Shown: one piece after another, positions 24,549-32,912 of the stretch
How the letters are laid out: each line of letters begins with the position of its first letter
How positions within the stretch are numbered: position 1 is the stretch's first letter
NCBI RefSeq assembly: GCF_900167955.1
Contig: NZ_FUYK01000012.1
Location: 1-50,078, forward strand
DNA length: 50,078 bases
Source of the DNA: Candidatus Nitrosotalea bavarica
Lineage (GTDB): Archaea > Thermoproteota > Nitrososphaeria > Nitrososphaerales > Nitrosopumilaceae
Direction of reading: 5' to 3'
Notes under the pieces: generated by a model
What the model was told of the DNA's origin: nothing
Databases searched by the model: none
What the model saw: only the letters and a program-made list of their open reading frames with translations
Program-made: the position numbers and the translations under genes

Positions 24549-24580
24549 TGTAACCACGGTGACATGGATCTATGGTTACA
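24549..24580. promoter_or_regulatory. inverted repeat upstream of the CdvB-like gene
   Basis: Perfect eight-base arms TGTAACCA and TGGTTACA are separated by 16 bases. The site spans 43-74 bases before the chosen start at 24506. The length and layout are close to the BirA-like site before bioB (29574-29605), but the arms lack one A of the BirA half-site. It is probably an operator; the binding protein is unknown. Confidence 0.55.
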
Positions 24581-24609
24581 TGAAAGTCTTACAATAATGA
24601 TTTGATATG

Positions 24610-24631
24610 TTTCTAAATTCGAATTTAGAAA
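24610..24631. repeat. palindromic element, copy C (perfect 22-bp palindrome)
   Basis: Arms TTTCTAAATTC and GAATTTAGAAA form a perfect dyad. The flank ATATTATATCTTGATCAT matches copy B. It lies about 100 bases before the CdvB-like gene and just after the end of the thioredoxin-like gene. It is the most symmetrical of the five copies and so the best guide to the ancestral site. Confidence 0.8.
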
Positions 24632-24644
24632 TATTATATCTTGA

Positions 24645-25784
24645 TCATCCAAAGGTAAATGTGTATATTTGAAATCCTGGGTGAGCAATGATTGTAACTG
24701 TATGAGAGCCTTGCTGTTTTGACGATATTATGTTATATAGTCTATGATCAGAGATGCTAGCCGTTCCATTTTTGAGATCCTGACCTGCGTCATCACTTGT
24801 AACAACATTACCATCTAGTAGTACCTGTATGTTATCTCCAGTTCCAGATGCAACAATGTGGACATCTTTTGCAGAATATGGAAGGACTATCTTTCCATTA
24901 TCTGATACTAGTTTCATACTATCATTGAGATTTTGCCATTGTCCATCCAAGTAGAAATGATCATTTTGTAAACCAGATGGGATAGTATAACTTACTATTT
25001 TTTCTGGTTGAAGTCCTTCTGAATTTCCAAGAAAGTTTCTATCTTGCATAAAGTCATAACCAAAATAAAGTTCTGGAGTCTGTATGGCAGAAAATTGATG
25101 TTCTTGCAAATTGACAAGAGTTTGATCTGCTGTCATGTTTAATCCTAGTCTGGTTGCTCTTTGGTCAAGTAATTGTTGAATGACTTTTTCTGTGGTATCA
25201 TACTCTCCTTCACCAAAATGCGTGTGTCGTATATGCCCTAAATCGTCTGTTATGTATTCTGCAGGCCAGTATCTATTTGAAAATGCATCCCATGTCATAT
25301 GATCACTGTCTAATACTATTGGATATGTCAAGCCATATTTTTGAGCGGCCATTTTTACATTGTTAGGATCTTTTTCAAACTCAAATTCTGGCGAATGTAC
25401 TCCAATTATTAATAATCCTTTGTCAGCATATTTGTCATTCCATGCTTTAAGATATGGAAGTGTTCTGATACAATTTATGCAACTATAAGTCCAAAAATCA
25501 TACAAGACCACCTTGTCTTTCATTTCTGATTTTAATTCTTGTGGTGTTGTGTTGATGTAGTCTGCAATTCCCACCAAGTCGGGTGCTACTGGAAAATTAT
25601 TTTCGTCAGGATATGAAATTAACTTGCCAGTTGTATTGTTTGTCGGTCCTTGTTTTTCTAAAAGTATTTGATTACTTGCACTCTGAGCAGTTTTATCAAG
25701 TGATGTAAAGAAAGCACTAATTCCACCAATTGCGGCGATTATGATTATCGCACCAATTACTGCGGTTTTAATCTCTTTTCTCAA
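24645..25784 (-). CDS. membrane-anchored thioredoxin-like (TlpA/DipZ C-terminal-like) protein
   Basis: A 379-residue protein: an N-terminal membrane anchor (about 7-27), a thioredoxin-fold domain (about 60-215) with the active site CINC (C102, C105) and TlpA/AhpC-like KVVLYDFWTYSC, then a beta-rich C-terminal domain (about 235-379) like that of DipZ proteins. The thiol domain faces outside the membrane and probably reduces or isomerises disulphides. It overlaps CcdA by four bases, so the pair is a split version of the fused DipZ arrangement. Confidence 0.88.
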   Translation of the reverse strand: MRKEIKTAVIGAIIIIAAIGGISAFFTSLDKTAQSASNQILLEKQGPTNNTTGKLISYPDENNFPVAPDLVGIADYINTTPQELKSEMKDKVVLYDFWTYSCINCIRTLPYLKAWNDKYADKGLLIIGVHSPEFEFEKDPNNVKMAAQKYGLTYPIVLDSDHMTWDAFSNRYWPAEYITDDLGHIRHTHFGEGEYDTTEKVIQQLLDQRATRLGLNMTADQTLVNLQEHQFSAIQTPELYFGYDFMQDRNFLGNSEGLQPEKIVSYTIPSGLQNDHFYLDGQWQNLNDSMKLVSDNGKIVLPYSAKDVHIVASGTGDNIQVLLDGNVVTSDDAGQDLKNGTASISDHRLYNIISSKQQGSHTVTIIAHPGFQIYTFTFG

Positions 25785-26521
25785 GATGTTCCTCCTAATA
25801 GTATGTTATTTAGCAGCGGAAAACTTGCAATGGCAGCTAGTTGATTTGTATATACTAAAACTCCCAAGATGATGATAAGCGAACCCATGATTATTGAATA
25901 ATATTTCAAATGTTTGCTCATTGATTTGATAATTCCTGTAAATCTTGAAAAGAATACTCCCATCAAAATAAATGGAATTCCAAGACCAAGTGAATAGCTA
26001 AGTAGTAGAATAAATGCATGACTTGGAGTGGTAGCAGCAAGTGTCAGAATACTTCCAAGGATTGGTCCTATGCATGGAGTCCAACCTGTTGCAAATGCTA
26101 GACCAAATACAAATGAAAGTGGATAGCTTGACTTTGTCCTGTTTGGTAAAATCTTTTTCTCAAAATTAAGTTTTGAAATCTTGGATGATAATAACATGAA
26201 TGCACCAAATGCAATTATTATTATTCCTCCAACATGATTAAATCCTGCAAGTAGTGATGTGGCAGATGCCGCAAGTACGCTATTTAGAATTACTCCGAGA
26301 ACCGAAAAAACAATAGTAAATCCTGCAACAAAAAATAATGTATTTAGTATGATGTTTATTCTGCTTGTAACAACATTGATTGTTCCATTATTTCTCTGAA
26401 TCTCTGTAAGTGTAGTGCCTGAAATATATGCCAGAAATGCAGGAATCATTGGTAGTATACACGGTGCAAGAAATGACCCAAGTCCTGCTATGGCTGCAAT
26501 TCCTACAGTTAGTTCTACCAT
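25781..26521 (-). CDS. ccdA: CcdA-type thiol-disulphide membrane transporter
   Basis: A 246-residue protein with six predicted helices. The conserved cysteine motifs are LAPCILPMIPAFLAYISG near the N-terminus (C21) and GWTPCIGPIL in the fourth helix. CcdA carries electrons from cytoplasmic thioredoxin to proteins outside the membrane. It is translated together with the thioredoxin-like protein, which is its likely partner. Cytochrome c genes are not nearby, so general surface redox is as likely as haem ligation. Confidence 0.9.
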   Translation of the reverse strand: MVELTVGIAAIAGLGSFLAPCILPMIPAFLAYISGTTLTEIQRNNGTINVVTSRINIILNTLFFVAGFTIVFSVLGVILNSVLAASATSLLAGFNHVGGIIIIAFGAFMLLSSKISKLNFEKKILPNRTKSSYPLSFVFGLAFATGWTPCIGPILGSILTLAATTPSHAFILLLSYSLGLGIPFILMGVFFSRFTGIIKSMSKHLKYYSIIMGSLIIILGVLVYTNQLAAIASFPLLNNILLGGTS

Positions 26522-26685
26522 GCCTAATTTGTGCTGTTTTTTTATTAATACCTTGTTCCAAATCTATTCCAAATTGGAACTGCCTGGACCTTTCTCTCAA
26601 AATTGGACAGGTGACAAACATTTGAGTCTCTAGGGAAAAAAGTTAGATTTTACCGGTTAACACTGAACACAAAAAGTACTGAGAG

Positions 26686-27432
26686 TTGAAAGAAATTCAA
26701 ATAGTGTCAATCTCAGTTGCAATTCTAGTCTTTGTTGTGGGTTTTTCCAGCATTCAGGAATCATATTCTACACTTACTTACAACATGCTTGTCAATGTAC
26801 ATCCAGAAACTAATCCTATAACTCAAGGAGACTTTCCAGTCCTTTTGGGAAATGTTACAGACCAGGCCTATAGACCAGTTACTAATGCTAACGTTTTCAT
26901 TCTATTTGGCTCTGAGGCAGTAACTACAACTACTGATAATCTTGGTAACTTTAGATATCAATCTGCAATACCATCAACTCCTGGAACTTATGAGATTGAT
27001 GTTACTGTCACAAAGCAAGGCTATATCAAACAACTTGCTAGTTCAACATACACTGTAAATCCTTATTCTACTACAACCACAATCGGAAATGTTACTACAT
27101 CTGTATCAAAAACAGTAACCGGATTACCGGTAACTTCTGGAAACTATACTGTTTATCTTGGAAAAGTTGCTCAATGGAATCTTGAGACTACCTGTATGGT
27201 AGACTTTTCTAACAAGTACATGCGATTCTTAAAAACATGCGACTTGTATAATCTAGAACCTCAAGATTATCAACAAGATCAACCAGTCATACCAGTGGTC
27301 ACAGTTATACAATACAATAATGAATACAGACTATTCCCTGATAACATTTACACAGAATCATTCTATATGGATAATGGGACGCTCAATAGCTTTGTTAAAT
27401 CTACATGGCAGAGCTATGTTGCACCAAATTAA
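26686..27432 (+). CDS. secreted protein with carboxypeptidase-regulatory-like domain
   Basis: A 248-residue protein starting at TTG 26686 with a signal peptide or anchor (VSISVAILVFVVGFSSI, about residues 6-22). Residues 50-125 look like an immunoglobulin-like CarboxypepD_reg repeat (PVTNANVFILFGSEAVTTTT, then GNFRYQSAIPSTPGTYEIDV). The rest is Thr- and Tyr-rich with several N-x-S/T sites. It is probably a surface or envelope protein of unknown role. It is convergent with bioF, two bases apart. Confidence 0.7.
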   Translation: MKEIQIVSISVAILVFVVGFSSIQESYSTLTYNMLVNVHPETNPITQGDFPVLLGNVTDQAYRPVTNANVFILFGSEAVTTTTDNLGNFRYQSAIPSTPGTYEIDVTVTKQGYIKQLASSTYTVNPYSTTTTIGNVTTSVSKTVTGLPVTSGNYTVYLGKVAQWNLETTCMVDFSNKYMRFLKTCDLYNLEPQDYQQDQPVIPVVTVIQYNNEYRLFPDNIYTESFYMDNGTLNSFVKSTWQSYVAPN

Positions 27433-27434
27433 CA

Positions 27435-28562
27435 CTAGGTAATACCAAATTTTTTACCTGCTTTTTCAAAAACATTTAATGATTCTAATATTATTTTCTC
27501 CGAAAGCCAGTCTGTAACAGATATTCTTATTCTGGCAGAACCAAGATTTACTGTAGGATAGCGTATTGGCTGGGCAAATATCTTGTTACTCTTCAAATAT
27601 TTTGCAAATTCAAGCGTCTTCTTCTCATCTCCTATCATGATTGGCATGATCTGACTTTGGGATTCGATTGTATATCCAATTGATTTTAATCCTTTACTGA
27701 ATTGTTCTATTTTTTTCCATAAACTGAGTCTTTTTTTTTCCCTGTTTGTCAAGAATCTCTTTAATGCAAAATCTGCTAAAAATCCTGGCAATGCCGATGT
27801 GTAAATAAAAGGTCTTGAGGTGTTCACTGCGAGTTCAATAATTTCCTTGCTAGCAGTCATGTATCCACCAAATGCCCCCAGGGCCTTACTTAGACTACTG
27901 ATGTAGATGTCTATGTTTTTTTCAACTCTGAAATGATCTGCAGAGCCTTTTCCGTCACGACCTGCTACAAAATCTCCATGAGCGTCATCAAGTATGAGAA
28001 ACGCATTATTTTCTTGACATACTTTTGAAATTTCCTTTAATCTTGCAAAATCTCCATTCATTGAAAATATTCCTTCTGTTATGACAAACTTGCGGTGTGC
28101 CTTTTGCCGTATTTTCTTTTCCAAGTCTGAGATATCATTATGTTTGTAAACTAGTTTTTTTGCATAAGATAATCTGCATGCATCTATGATACTTGCGTGG
28201 TTTAATTCATCACTTAATATCAAATCATTTTTTTGTGTTAAAATAGAGATTGCCCCAAGATTTGCCATATATCCTGTAGGGAAAACAAGTGCTGCATTTT
28301 TTGATTTATGTCTTGCAAGGTTATTTTCAAGTTCTTTAAATGAAAAATCATTTCCAGCAATTAATCTAGAACTTGATTGTATCTGTGATACTTTGTATGT
28401 AGAAGAAATTCCAAGATAATCATTTGATGATAGATTGAACAGTTTTTTTCCATTAATTGTTATGTAGGGACCTGAGATTTTATTATACACAAGTGTTCGA
28501 TACAGGTTTGCCTTCTTGATTTGATCTAATTTTTCTAAAATGAATTTATCTCTAGGCTTCAA
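27435..28562 (-). CDS. bioF: 8-amino-7-oxononanoate synthase BioF
   Basis: A 375-residue PLP enzyme of the alpha-oxoamine synthase family. It shows the substrate motif FNLSSNDYLGISS, the PLP-facing LILDDAHGDF and the Schiff-base lysine in SSLSKALGAFGGY. It condenses pimeloyl thioester with alanine. Related KBL or SPT enzymes share this fold, but the overlap of 11 bases with bioB makes BioF the clear choice. Confidence 0.93.
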   Translation of the reverse strand: MKPRDKFILEKLDQIKKANLYRTLVYNKISGPYITINGKKLFNLSSNDYLGISSTYKVSQIQSSSRLIAGNDFSFKELENNLARHKSKNAALVFPTGYMANLGAISILTQKNDLILSDELNHASIIDACRLSYAKKLVYKHNDISDLEKKIRQKAHRKFVITEGIFSMNGDFARLKEISKVCQENNAFLILDDAHGDFVAGRDGKGSADHFRVEKNIDIYISSLSKALGAFGGYMTASKEIIELAVNTSRPFIYTSALPGFLADFALKRFLTNREKKRLSLWKKIEQFSKGLKSIGYTIESQSQIMPIMIGDEKKTLEFAKYLKSNKIFAQPIRYPTVNLGSARIRISVTDWLSEKIILESLNVFEKAGKKFGIT

Positions 28563-29532
28563 GGCCTATTTTTGATATCATTTGAAAATCCTCTGAAGGG
28601 GAATTGCCACCTATTGTCAGGTATCCTCCTGTGATGATTCCGTTTGCCCCTCCTAGAAGCACCTTTTCTTGGTCGTTTGCAAGGTATACTTCTCTGCCTC
28701 CAGCAATCTTGAGTATGGTCCTTGGCATCAAAAATCTGAATACTGCTATTGTTCGTAGTATTTCTGATATTGAGAGCTTTGTCTGAATCTCAAGCGGTGT
28801 TCCTTTTTGTGGTACTAGAATATTGATTGGACACTCTTCTGGATTAAGCCCTGCAAGATCAAGACCTAGTTCTAATCGTTGCATTCTTGTTTCCCCCATT
28901 CCTATTATTCCGCCACAACACAATTCCAGTCCTGCATTTTTAACAATTAGATTTGTCTGCATCCTGTCATCATAACTATGAGTCGTACATATTTTTGAAA
29001 AGAAGCTTCTTGATGATTCAAGATTATGATTATAACGTTTTACTCCTAGTTTTTTTAATTCTATTGCCATGTCTTGATTGATAAAACCAAGAGAACAATT
29101 GACTTCAATTCCCACTTCATCGTTGATCTTTTTTATAATTGTGGAAATTTGCTCAAAGTCTTTTTCTGTAGGCCCACGCCATGCGCACACAAGACAAAAG
29201 CTCTTGACACCATCTTCTTTTGCAAGCAATGCATTTTGTACTATTGTCTCTGGTGGCAATAGTTTGTATGTGTCTATTTCAGTTTTGTAAAATGCGGATT
29301 GGGAACAAAACGAGCAGTCTTCTTGACATTTTCCTTTTTTAGCATTTATCAAAGATTCTACATCTACAACATCACCACATAATTTTCGTGTAATTTCATT
29401 TGCTGCATCAGATAAAATCTGAAGTGAATCATCTGACACACTAATTAATTTTTGAGCCTCTTCTTCTGAAATTCTATGTCCTGCTAGCACCTTGTCACGA
29501 CAAGATATTATTAAATCAGTTTCGCTAGTCAA
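28552..29532 (-). CDS. bioB: biotin synthase BioB
   Basis: A 326-residue radical SAM enzyme. The cluster motif GKCQEDCSFCSQS gives C69, C73 and C76, and later conserved stretches (YNHNLESS, CCGGIIGMGETR) match BioB. It inserts sulphur into dethiobiotin. The start is TTG 29532; a TATA-like TTAAAATAATC lies about 30 bases upstream. A BirA-like operator (29574-29605) is just before that. Confidence 0.95.
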   Translation of the reverse strand: MTSETDLIISCRDKVLAGHRISEEEAQKLISVSDDSLQILSDAANEITRKLCGDVVDVESLINAKKGKCQEDCSFCSQSAFYKTEIDTYKLLPPETIVQNALLAKEDGVKSFCLVCAWRGPTEKDFEQISTIIKKINDEVGIEVNCSLGFINQDMAIELKKLGVKRYNHNLESSRSFFSKICTTHSYDDRMQTNLIVKNAGLELCCGGIIGMGETRMQRLELGLDLAGLNPEECPINILVPQKGTPLEIQTKLSISEILRTIAVFRFLMPRTILKIAGGREVYLANDQEKVLLGGANGIITGGYLTIGGNSPSEDFQMISKIGLEA

Positions 29533-29573
29533 TGTCTATCCTCTTGTAAATCCATTAATTAAGATTATTTTAA

Positions 29574-29605
29574 TTGTAAACCTAGAATTTGACTATGGTT
29601 TACCA
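29574..29605. promoter_or_regulatory. BirA-like biotin operator before bioB
   Basis: TTGTAAACC (29574-29582), a 14-base spacer, then GGTTTACCA (29597-29605). The half-sites match the known BirA operator (TTGTAAACC and GGTTTACAA) at 17 of 18 positions. It lies 42-73 bases before the bioB start, next to the promoter. Biotin-dependent repression by a BirA with an HTH domain is the natural explanation; that gene is not in this window. Confidence 0.75.
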
Positions 29606-29617
29606 TGGCTTTGTGGG

Positions 29618-29773
29618 TTAGATTCTAGTGGGGCAAATGTGCGGTCTGGTCTTTAGATGTCTTTCACCGCATTTTTCACATGTGATGTATTCTGAGAGGG
29701 GGTTTGAACACTTGTGCATCTCATCTGGCTGTAAAACCTTGTTACATGTAGGGCAAACTCGAATCTGTGGCAT
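29618..29773 (-). CDS. 51-residue zinc-ribbon protein between bioA and bioB
   Basis: The frame starts MPQIRVCPTCNKVLQPDEMH and ends RPHICPTRI. CPTC (7-10), HKC near 20-22, CEKC (32-35) and a final C47 suggest two zinc sites. It is on the same strand as the bio genes, 61 bases after the bioA start-distal end and upstream of the bioB operator, so it may be the last gene of the bioA transcript. Function is unknown. Confidence 0.6.
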   Translation of the reverse strand: MPQIRVCPTCNKVLQPDEMHKCSNPLSEYITCEKCGERHLKTRPHICPTRI

Positions 29774-29834
29774 ATTTTAGTCATAATCTGTACTTCAAAG
29801 ATGATTATAGCACTTTATCTGGGAACTAGTCTAC

Positions 29835-31160
29835 TCAGATCTGGGCTGAAACATTCTTGATTGTCTTTATGGTTCCATCTAGTAGAAAATCCAATTCTTT
29901 TTCAGAGATTGCAAGTGGGGGAATTACCATCACGATATTTCCAAGTGTTCTTTGATAAATTCCATGTTTTTTAGCCTCTATGAAAATTTTCTGGGGTAAG
30001 CGTTTCTGTAGTGATACAGAACTCTTTGTTTTCTTGTTAGATACAAGTTCTATTCCCATTAGCAATCCCTTATGTCTTACATCCCCCACTAGATCCAAAT
30101 TGGAAATCTCTTCAATGCGTGACTGGATTTGTATTGCACGCTTCTTGATTTTTGATATTAAATTATATTTTTTGTATAACGCAATATTTGTAAGCGCAGT
30201 GGCACATGCTATTGGATTTCCAGTAAAAGTATGTCCATGGAAAAAATGTTTCATGTCTTTATAATCTCCGAGAAATGAATCGTAGATCTTTTTACTTGCT
30301 AACGTGGCAGCAAGAGGAAGATATCCGCCAGATAACATTTTTCCAAATGATGCTATATCTGGAATGCTTTCTTGAGTTTGATATTCTATCATTGATCCCA
30401 GTCTTCCAAAACCCGTTGCAATCTCATCTAGTATGAACAAAACATTATATTTTTTGCACATCTTGCTAATTTTTTTCTGAAAACCTTTTGGATAAATCGC
30501 CACTCCTCCTGCTATCTGGGCTCCGCTTTCCATGACAAATGCCGCAATGTTGTCATTTTTAGCAAGTGTTTTATCTATTTTATCAAGACAGAATTCTTGA
30601 TAATCATCAAAAGAATATCCTTTGGGAATTCTATATCTGTTAGGTGATGGAGTTCTTAAAACTTGGAACAACATGGGTTTGAATTTTGAAAAGAACAGTG
30701 GTACATACCCTAATGACATGGCGCCTACAGTATCGCCATGATACCCATTCTCAAGTGAGACAAATTTTGTCTTTTTCTTCTCACCTGTGTTTTGCCAGTA
30801 TTGTAATGCCATCTTGGCAGAGATTTCCATTGCCGTGGAGCCGTCATCTGAATAGAATACTCTGTGCATCCCCCGGGCAAGTTTTACCAATTTTTCTGCA
30901 AGTTCTTCTGCTCTGTTGTTTGTTAAATTAAATAATGAAGAATGTTGTAACTTTCTTGTCTGTTTTATCATCGAATCTGTTAATTCTTTGTTAGAGTGCC
31001 CCCATACATTGCACCACATGCTTGCCACTCCGTCCATCATGGCGTTTCCATGTGTATCGTAGAGCCACATTCCTTTACCTTTTGAAATTACATCAAATTT
31101 TGGCCAGTCTTTCATCTGTGTGTATGGATGCCAGACAAAACTACCCATGGAGTTTTTCAA
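29835..31160 (-). CDS. bioA: adenosylmethionine-8-amino-7-oxononanoate aminotransferase BioA
   Basis: A 441-residue class III aminotransferase. The N-terminal FVWHPYTQMKDWP is the BioA signature, the DGVASMWCNVWGH loop binds substrate, and the PLP lysine lies in SFGKMLSGGYLPLA. It converts KAPA to DAPA using SAM as amino donor. The gene is separated from bioB by the small zinc-ribbon gene and probably has its own promoter. Confidence 0.95.
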   Translation of the reverse strand: MKNSMGSFVWHPYTQMKDWPKFDVISKGKGMWLYDTHGNAMMDGVASMWCNVWGHSNKELTDSMIKQTRKLQHSSLFNLTNNRAEELAEKLVKLARGMHRVFYSDDGSTAMEISAKMALQYWQNTGEKKKTKFVSLENGYHGDTVGAMSLGYVPLFFSKFKPMLFQVLRTPSPNRYRIPKGYSFDDYQEFCLDKIDKTLAKNDNIAAFVMESGAQIAGGVAIYPKGFQKKISKMCKKYNVLFILDEIATGFGRLGSMIEYQTQESIPDIASFGKMLSGGYLPLAATLASKKIYDSFLGDYKDMKHFFHGHTFTGNPIACATALTNIALYKKYNLISKIKKRAIQIQSRIEEISNLDLVGDVRHKGLLMGIELVSNKKTKSSVSLQKRLPQKIFIEAKKHGIYQRTLGNIVMVIPPLAISEKELDFLLDGTIKTIKNVSAQI

Positions 31161-31285
31161 CTGTTCTGATTAATAACGATATAAGCAAAATCACCGTCTC
31201 TTGATTATCTATTTTTTTGATTTATTTTTTACATCAGGATGAACAATAGCAATTGCTAAACATTAGTTTGCCCTACTTATAATGG

Positions 31286-31420
31286 ATGAAAAAGACTAAA
31301 CGTAAACCTGAAAATCTGATGAAAAAAGAATACTTGGAATCATATGACGAATTAAAAAAATCAGTTATAGCGCATCAGGAACGAGAACAAAAGAAATTAA
31401 AATCTACATCTGAAAAATAG
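31286..31420 (+). CDS. 44-residue charged peptide
   Basis: The frame starts MKKTKRKPENLMKKEYLESY and ends REQKKLKSTSEK. It is highly charged and probably helical. A TATA-like CTTATAATGG precedes it by few bases, so an mRNA with a short leader is possible. It is convergent with the gene at 31427. No family is recognised; such lysine-rich frames can arise by chance. Confidence 0.4.
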   Translation: MKKTKRKPENLMKKEYLESYDELKKSVIAHQEREQKKLKSTSEK

Positions 31421-31426
31421 TCTCTT

Positions 31427-31822
31427 TTATAATTTAACGCCTTTTGATAAATCATCTTTCTTTTCAGGTGTATTATCAACTACTTTCATTGAAGTGTCAT
31501 GTATTTTTTGGGAATCATTGTTATTCGTTCCGGCATCAAAAATAATTCTGATCTCTGTTATTCTTTTTACCATGTTTCCAAAATCTCCAATCTTGGCAAA
31601 TGCGTGATAGCTGCCCTCTCCGAATCCAGTCTTTGATACTATGCCATGTTTAAAATCTGTATACAATGACAATTTTGCTATTTTTTCTTTTTCACGTAGT
31701 TCTTCAAATTCCCTATGTGTTAGTACATTTGCAGGATCCGCGATAATTATTTTGCCAGTATCCACCCCTATGACGCCTATGTCTTTCCATTCATAAGTTG
31801 GCACATCTTTGTTTTCTGACAT
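31427..31822 (-). CDS. hypothetical protein resembling GDGxY-type (DUF4241-like) proteins
   Basis: A 131-residue protein. The stretch GVIGVDTGKIIIADPANVLT and later VSKTGFGEGSYHAFAKI resemble small bacterial and phage proteins with a VDxG...DP...GxGxY pattern. I infer a shared beta-rich fold; function is unknown. The last 25 residues are polar and likely disordered. The next gene (31826) lies three bases upstream on the same strand, which suggests a two-gene operon. Confidence 0.55.
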   Translation of the reverse strand: MSENKDVPTYEWKDIGVIGVDTGKIIIADPANVLTHREFEELREKEKIAKLSLYTDFKHGIVSKTGFGEGSYHAFAKIGDFGNMVKRITEIRIIFDAGTNNNDSQKIHDTSMKVVDNTPEKKDDLSKGVKL

Positions 31823-31825
31823 TTC

Positions 31826-32002
31826 TTAACTTCCAGATTCTCCTGCTATGGAACCTTCTTCGGCTTTTTTGATTTCATCCGATGCCTTTAGGTCTTCATA
31901 AATTATACGAATGCCTTGAACACTTAATCCATCTACTCTGACATGTTTTTCTATCATTTTCTTCATTTCTTCCAATGTTGCCTCGTTATTGTTTTCTGTC
32001 AT
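31826..32002 (-). CDS. 58-residue helical peptide
   Basis: The frame starts MTENNNEATLEEMKKMIEKH and continues VRVDGLSVQGIRIIYEDLKA. It is acidic at both ends with a compact central beta-alpha-like core. It directly precedes the 31427 gene on the minus strand (three bases), so the two are probably cotranslated. No family recognised. Confidence 0.5.
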   Translation of the reverse strand: MTENNNEATLEEMKKMIEKHVRVDGLSVQGIRIIYEDLKASDEIKKAEEGSIAGESGS

Positions 32003-32292
32003 TTTGTCATCCTAACAAAAATAATTTTGTATCTCTTAACCACATTCTTCAATTCTAATTCATACTTCCATTTTTAATTTTGTGATTAGGGCATATTTTT
32101 AGATTCATTAACGATACTGATTGTTGTCTTACATACTTAAGTTATGTACATTTATCATTCTGTTGAAAATTTCATCTGTAATTCATTTTTACAATGGATG
32201 AGACTGTAAAACAGAATAGTATTTTCATATGTGAAAACTCCTAAAATCATCATTATCGATGAGTTTAGATGGTGCGCCGAGAATAAAATGTG

Positions 32293-32439
32293 ATGAATAG
32301 ACAAGATCTTACCGCACTATTACATGAATTAATTTCAGAACAAAACAAATGTGATAGTGAGTTGTACTTTGAAAAGAAAACCAATTTCGACAAAAGAGAT
32401 GATGTGATGAAAAAGATATTAGATTTAAATGATGCCTGA
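32293..32439 (+). CDS. 48-residue acidic-basic helical peptide
   Basis: The frame starts MNRQDLTALLHELISEQNKC and ends KKILDLNDA. It looks like a helical hairpin. GTG at 32290 is an alternative start. The gene at 32458 follows after 18 bases on the same strand. A minus-strand frame here (32265-32501) is rejected as a shadow. Function unknown. Confidence 0.45.
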   Translation: MNRQDLTALLHELISEQNKCDSELYFEKKTNFDKRDDVMKKILDLNDA

Positions 32440-32457
32440 TTAGGGGAAAAATGAAAT

Positions 32458-32691
32458 ATGACCATGAAGCGAGCTATTGAAATGTTGGAAAGGTTGGCCA
32501 ATCACCCAAAAAAGAAAATATCTAATGAACTTCTTTTAAAATATGAGCAGGATTTCAAGGAAGGAAAGCCAGATACCTTTAACAATCTTATAAAATTACT
32601 TAGGGAGAATATAGAATCAGATCATGGGTACATCCAAGACATACTTGAGGAATTACAACCAAAGAAATATTCTCCACAAAAGAAAAAGTAG
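32458..32691 (+). CDS. small helical hypothetical protein
   Basis: A 77-residue protein that is predicted helical and basic at the end (KRAIEMLERLANHPKKKIS, later PKKYSPQKKK). It has no cysteine or membrane segment and resembles no family I know. It is probably cotranscribed with the 48-residue gene just upstream. Confidence 0.5.
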   Translation: MTMKRAIEMLERLANHPKKKISNELLLKYEQDFKEGKPDTFNNLIKLLRENIESDHGYIQDILEELQPKKYSPQKKK

Positions 32692-32700
32692 AATGGTACG

Positions 32701-32910
32701 TTAAATCTTCTTACGTCTATACCTATTCTTGATGAATCTTTCATAATATTCACCATGTGACAATGCTTTCATCAAATTATCATAGATTTTTTTTGATACT
32801 CCAAAATATTGATAAGTTCCACCCTGTTGAAACTCGATTTCCAGTATTTGTGTGGGTTCGTCGTAACCAATAGATCTTAGATTGCTGGACTTGACTCGTA
32901 TTCTTTCCAT
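32701..32910 (-). CDS. KTSC-domain protein
   Basis: A 69-residue protein consisting only of a KTSC domain: VKSSNLRSIGYDEPTQILEI, then GGTYQYFGVSKKIYDNLMKA and the SHGEYYERFIKNRY end. The domain was first noticed at the C-terminus of some lysyl-tRNA synthetases and in stand-alone proteins; it is thought to bind nucleic acid, but no function is settled. It starts three bases after the 39-residue gene. Confidence 0.8.
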   Translation of the reverse strand: MERIRVKSSNLRSIGYDEPTQILEIEFQQGGTYQYFGVSKKIYDNLMKALSHGEYYERFIKNRYRRKKI

Positions 32911-32912
32911 GT

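Noticed and set aside
20446-24631. Integrated element inserted at tRNA-Asn
   Set aside because: The tRNA is next to an accessory region, but I found no integrase and no repeat of the tRNA 3' end downstream.
32204-32292. Two micro-frames of 16 and 20 codons
   Set aside because: They are too short, lack any motif, and adjoin a better frame at 32293.
32265-32501. Minus-strand frame of 78 codons
   Set aside because: It runs opposite two better plus-strand frames with sensible composition; its own translation is Phe/Ser-rich as expected for a shadow.
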